This document shows, piece by piece, positions 62,427 to 64,000 of a DNA stretch of 64,000 bases. Position numbers and translations under genes: made by a program. The notes below the pieces were generated by a model. That model made no database searches. It was given only the letters and a program-made list of their open reading frames with translations, and was not told the DNA's origin. Source of the stretch: Casuarina equisetifolia (lineage: Eukaryota; Streptophyta; Magnoliopsida; Fagales; Casuarinaceae); contig CM052359.1 of the NCBI GenBank assembly GCA_028551475.1, forward strand, positions 6,201,583 to 6,265,582. Direction: 5' to 3'. Each line of letters starts with the position of its first letter. Positions within the stretch are counted from its first letter, which is position 1.

Positions 62427-64000
62427 CTAGCACTTTTCCTCAGAATTGGACCCATTACCGATTTTACCCATCTGCAGAGAAGATTTAGATTTGGATCGCT
62501 TGTACCAAACCGCACAAACGAGATATGCTACAAAATTTATGATACCAAGAATGGTCAGGAGTCCATAAAAGTAGTCAAGCCTCCCATGATTGATATTGTC
62601 TGCTAGCCATCCTTGCCCATTCTTTCCTCCAGTGACCTTCTTCACGATCGAGACCAAGAAACTGCTAACAAAGAAACCAAGCGATAAAGTTGTAAGGAAT
62701 AGTCCAGTGCTCATGGTTTTCATTCCTTTGGGCGATCCGGTTATGAAGAAATCGAGCTGGCCTGTGTATATGAAGGCTTCACCAGAGCCAACCAAGAAAA
62801 ATTGTGGGATTAAGATGAAGACACTTATTGGCAAAGTGTCAGTGGTGCCTCTCTCAGATTTTGCCACTGACAACCGCTTTCTCTCACATAAGACCGCAGC
62901 TGCCATTCCAAAAATTGACAGGGCGAGTCCTATTGCCATTCTCTGAAGACTCGTAAAACCTGTTGAAGACAGAGAGACTTAAATCATATCGTGTTTCAGT
63001 CTAGAAGCCGCATAAACTGTTTTCAAAAGGCGTACTTTTCATTGTTATATGCACAGTCAGATGTAGGTACATATGCCCATTATGTCTCCGCAGGCACAAA
63101 GTTCATATGTATCATAGTGGAACATAAGTTAAATAGGCTCTCCGAAGACAAATGAGCACCTCTGCAGATTTAGAGGGGACCCAGATAATTTCCCACAAGG
63201 GGAACAAAGTGCTTCTGGAAAACATTTATATATGCATCAAATAAGTCGAAAATTTCTCTGGGTCTCGTGGGCCGTATGTCGAATGCATTATTTATATGTA
63301 AGAATCGATGAAAACGAATACAAATATGGTTAATGGAGACTATTCATACCTGGTTTCCCTGTCCATTTCTTCCAGAGAGGTATGATAAGACGGTCATTTA
63401 CAACCAAAGTGAACAGTATGGCCACGACAAAGAAGACAGTGAGTGAGCCTGCTGGAATTTGAAAACTACCAATCGATCTTTCCATGGTCGACGCTTGCTC
63501 AACTGAGAAGGTGATCATCTGTGCGTATGTGGTCCAGAATATGATAGTTGTGGCCCATATAGGCAGTAGTCTTACCATCATTTTCACCTCCTCCACTCTC
63601 GTAACAGAGCATAGCTTCCAAGGATTCGGGGCAGCCCCAGCATTCTTCTCAAAGTCACCTTCCGCAACAATGGATGCCTTGTCCAAGAAACTAAGATGAC
63701 AAGAAAATTAAAAACCAAAAAAGGAAGGAGAAAACAAAAAAGAAAAGGAAAGGAGAAGCAGTTATAGCAGAACTTCATGCAAAAAAGAAATAATGCTAGA
63801 CAGAAAGATATAAGAAATAACGATACCTGAACTGATCCGTGTGAGCAATTGAAGCCTCATGAGAGTCCTCGAACAACAAGCCGACGTCATGAGGGAGGAT
63901 CAGCTTCCTTTTCTTTGTAGCAGCTGCAACAACTCGGAGAATGTGAACGATGGGGCTTCCCGCGCTTTTCTTGTATCTGTATCTTTTAGTGCCAGATAAG
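62427..64000 (-). CDS. NPF6.2: NPF transporter resembling NPF6.2/NRT1.4, 3' part (gene continues past right edge)
   Basis: Low-affinity nitrate transporter type of the plasma membrane; AtNPF6.2 governs nitrate storage in the petiole. Visible exons on the minus strand: 3' part of exon 3 (64000-63827), exon 4 (63690-63350) and exon 5 (62959-62427, ends in a stop), about 349 codons. Blocks match NPF6.2 as I know it: LDKASIVAEGDFE, VRLLPIWATTIIFWTTYAQM, MERSIGSFQIPAGS, GKPGFTSLQRMAIG, PQFFLVGSGEAFIYTGQLD and ADNINHGRLDYFYGLL. Tyr stands at the position of NRT1.1 His356, as in NPF6.2. The exon borders fall at the same places and phases as in copies A and B. The start, ExxER and first helices are outside the window. 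Confidence 0.92.

Overview
This window is nuclear DNA of a flowering plant, almost certainly a eudicot. The genes have many GT-AG introns and AT-rich non-coding DNA, belong to typical plant families (NUP205, E-class PPR, alkenal reductase, GT14, NPF transporters), and Ty1/copia, Ty3/gypsy, SINE-like and solo-LTR debris lies between them. Nothing in it is bacterial, organellar or viral. I cannot name the species from the sequence.

Layout. (1) 1-8278, minus: the 5' part of NUP205, an inner-ring nuclear pore scaffold; ten coding exons (405 codons) are visible and the gene runs off the left edge. (2) 8.5-11.5 kb: a 119-bp tandem repeat, a small deleted copia-like element (9222-10919) and an unidentified protein-like block. 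(3) 11.5-28.4 kb: a rearranged array. A dead 2-alkenal reductase gene (14267-15555) is followed by an intact intronless E-class PPR gene (15809-17485). Next come a broken 3' end of a GT14 glycosyltransferase gene (17857-18261) fused to a lone reductase exon 1 (18262-18548), an intact five-exon reductase gene (21237-22868), and an intact four-exon GT14 gene (25340-28178, minus). The same upstream DNA (about 11.5-14.3 kb and 18.9-21.2 kb) precedes the dead and the live reductase.

(4) 28.4-33 kb: a degenerate minisatellite and a decayed Ty3/gypsy pol. (5) 33-37.4 kb and 54.9-59.85 kb: two copies of one segment, each with an intact five-exon NPF (NRT1/PTR) transporter gene on the minus strand. 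All exon lengths match (1731 nt, 576 aa). (6) 37.4-54.9 kb, between them: a transposon island with a decayed minus-strand copia, a full-length pol-less Ty3/gypsy element with LTRs, PBS, PPT and target-site duplication (43802-49750), and a decayed plus-strand copia. (7) 62.4-64 kb: the 3' half of a third NPF gene that resembles NPF6.2/NRT1.4.

There are no operons here. The genes share position rather than a pathway: a local NPF cluster of two recent copies and an older relative, and a DBR/GT14 neighbourhood shaped by tandem duplication and loss. The most interesting signals are the residue differences between the twin NPF transporters at the site matching the NRT1.1 nitrate-binding histidine, the DBR-GT14 scrambled junction, and the young pol-deleted gypsy element.
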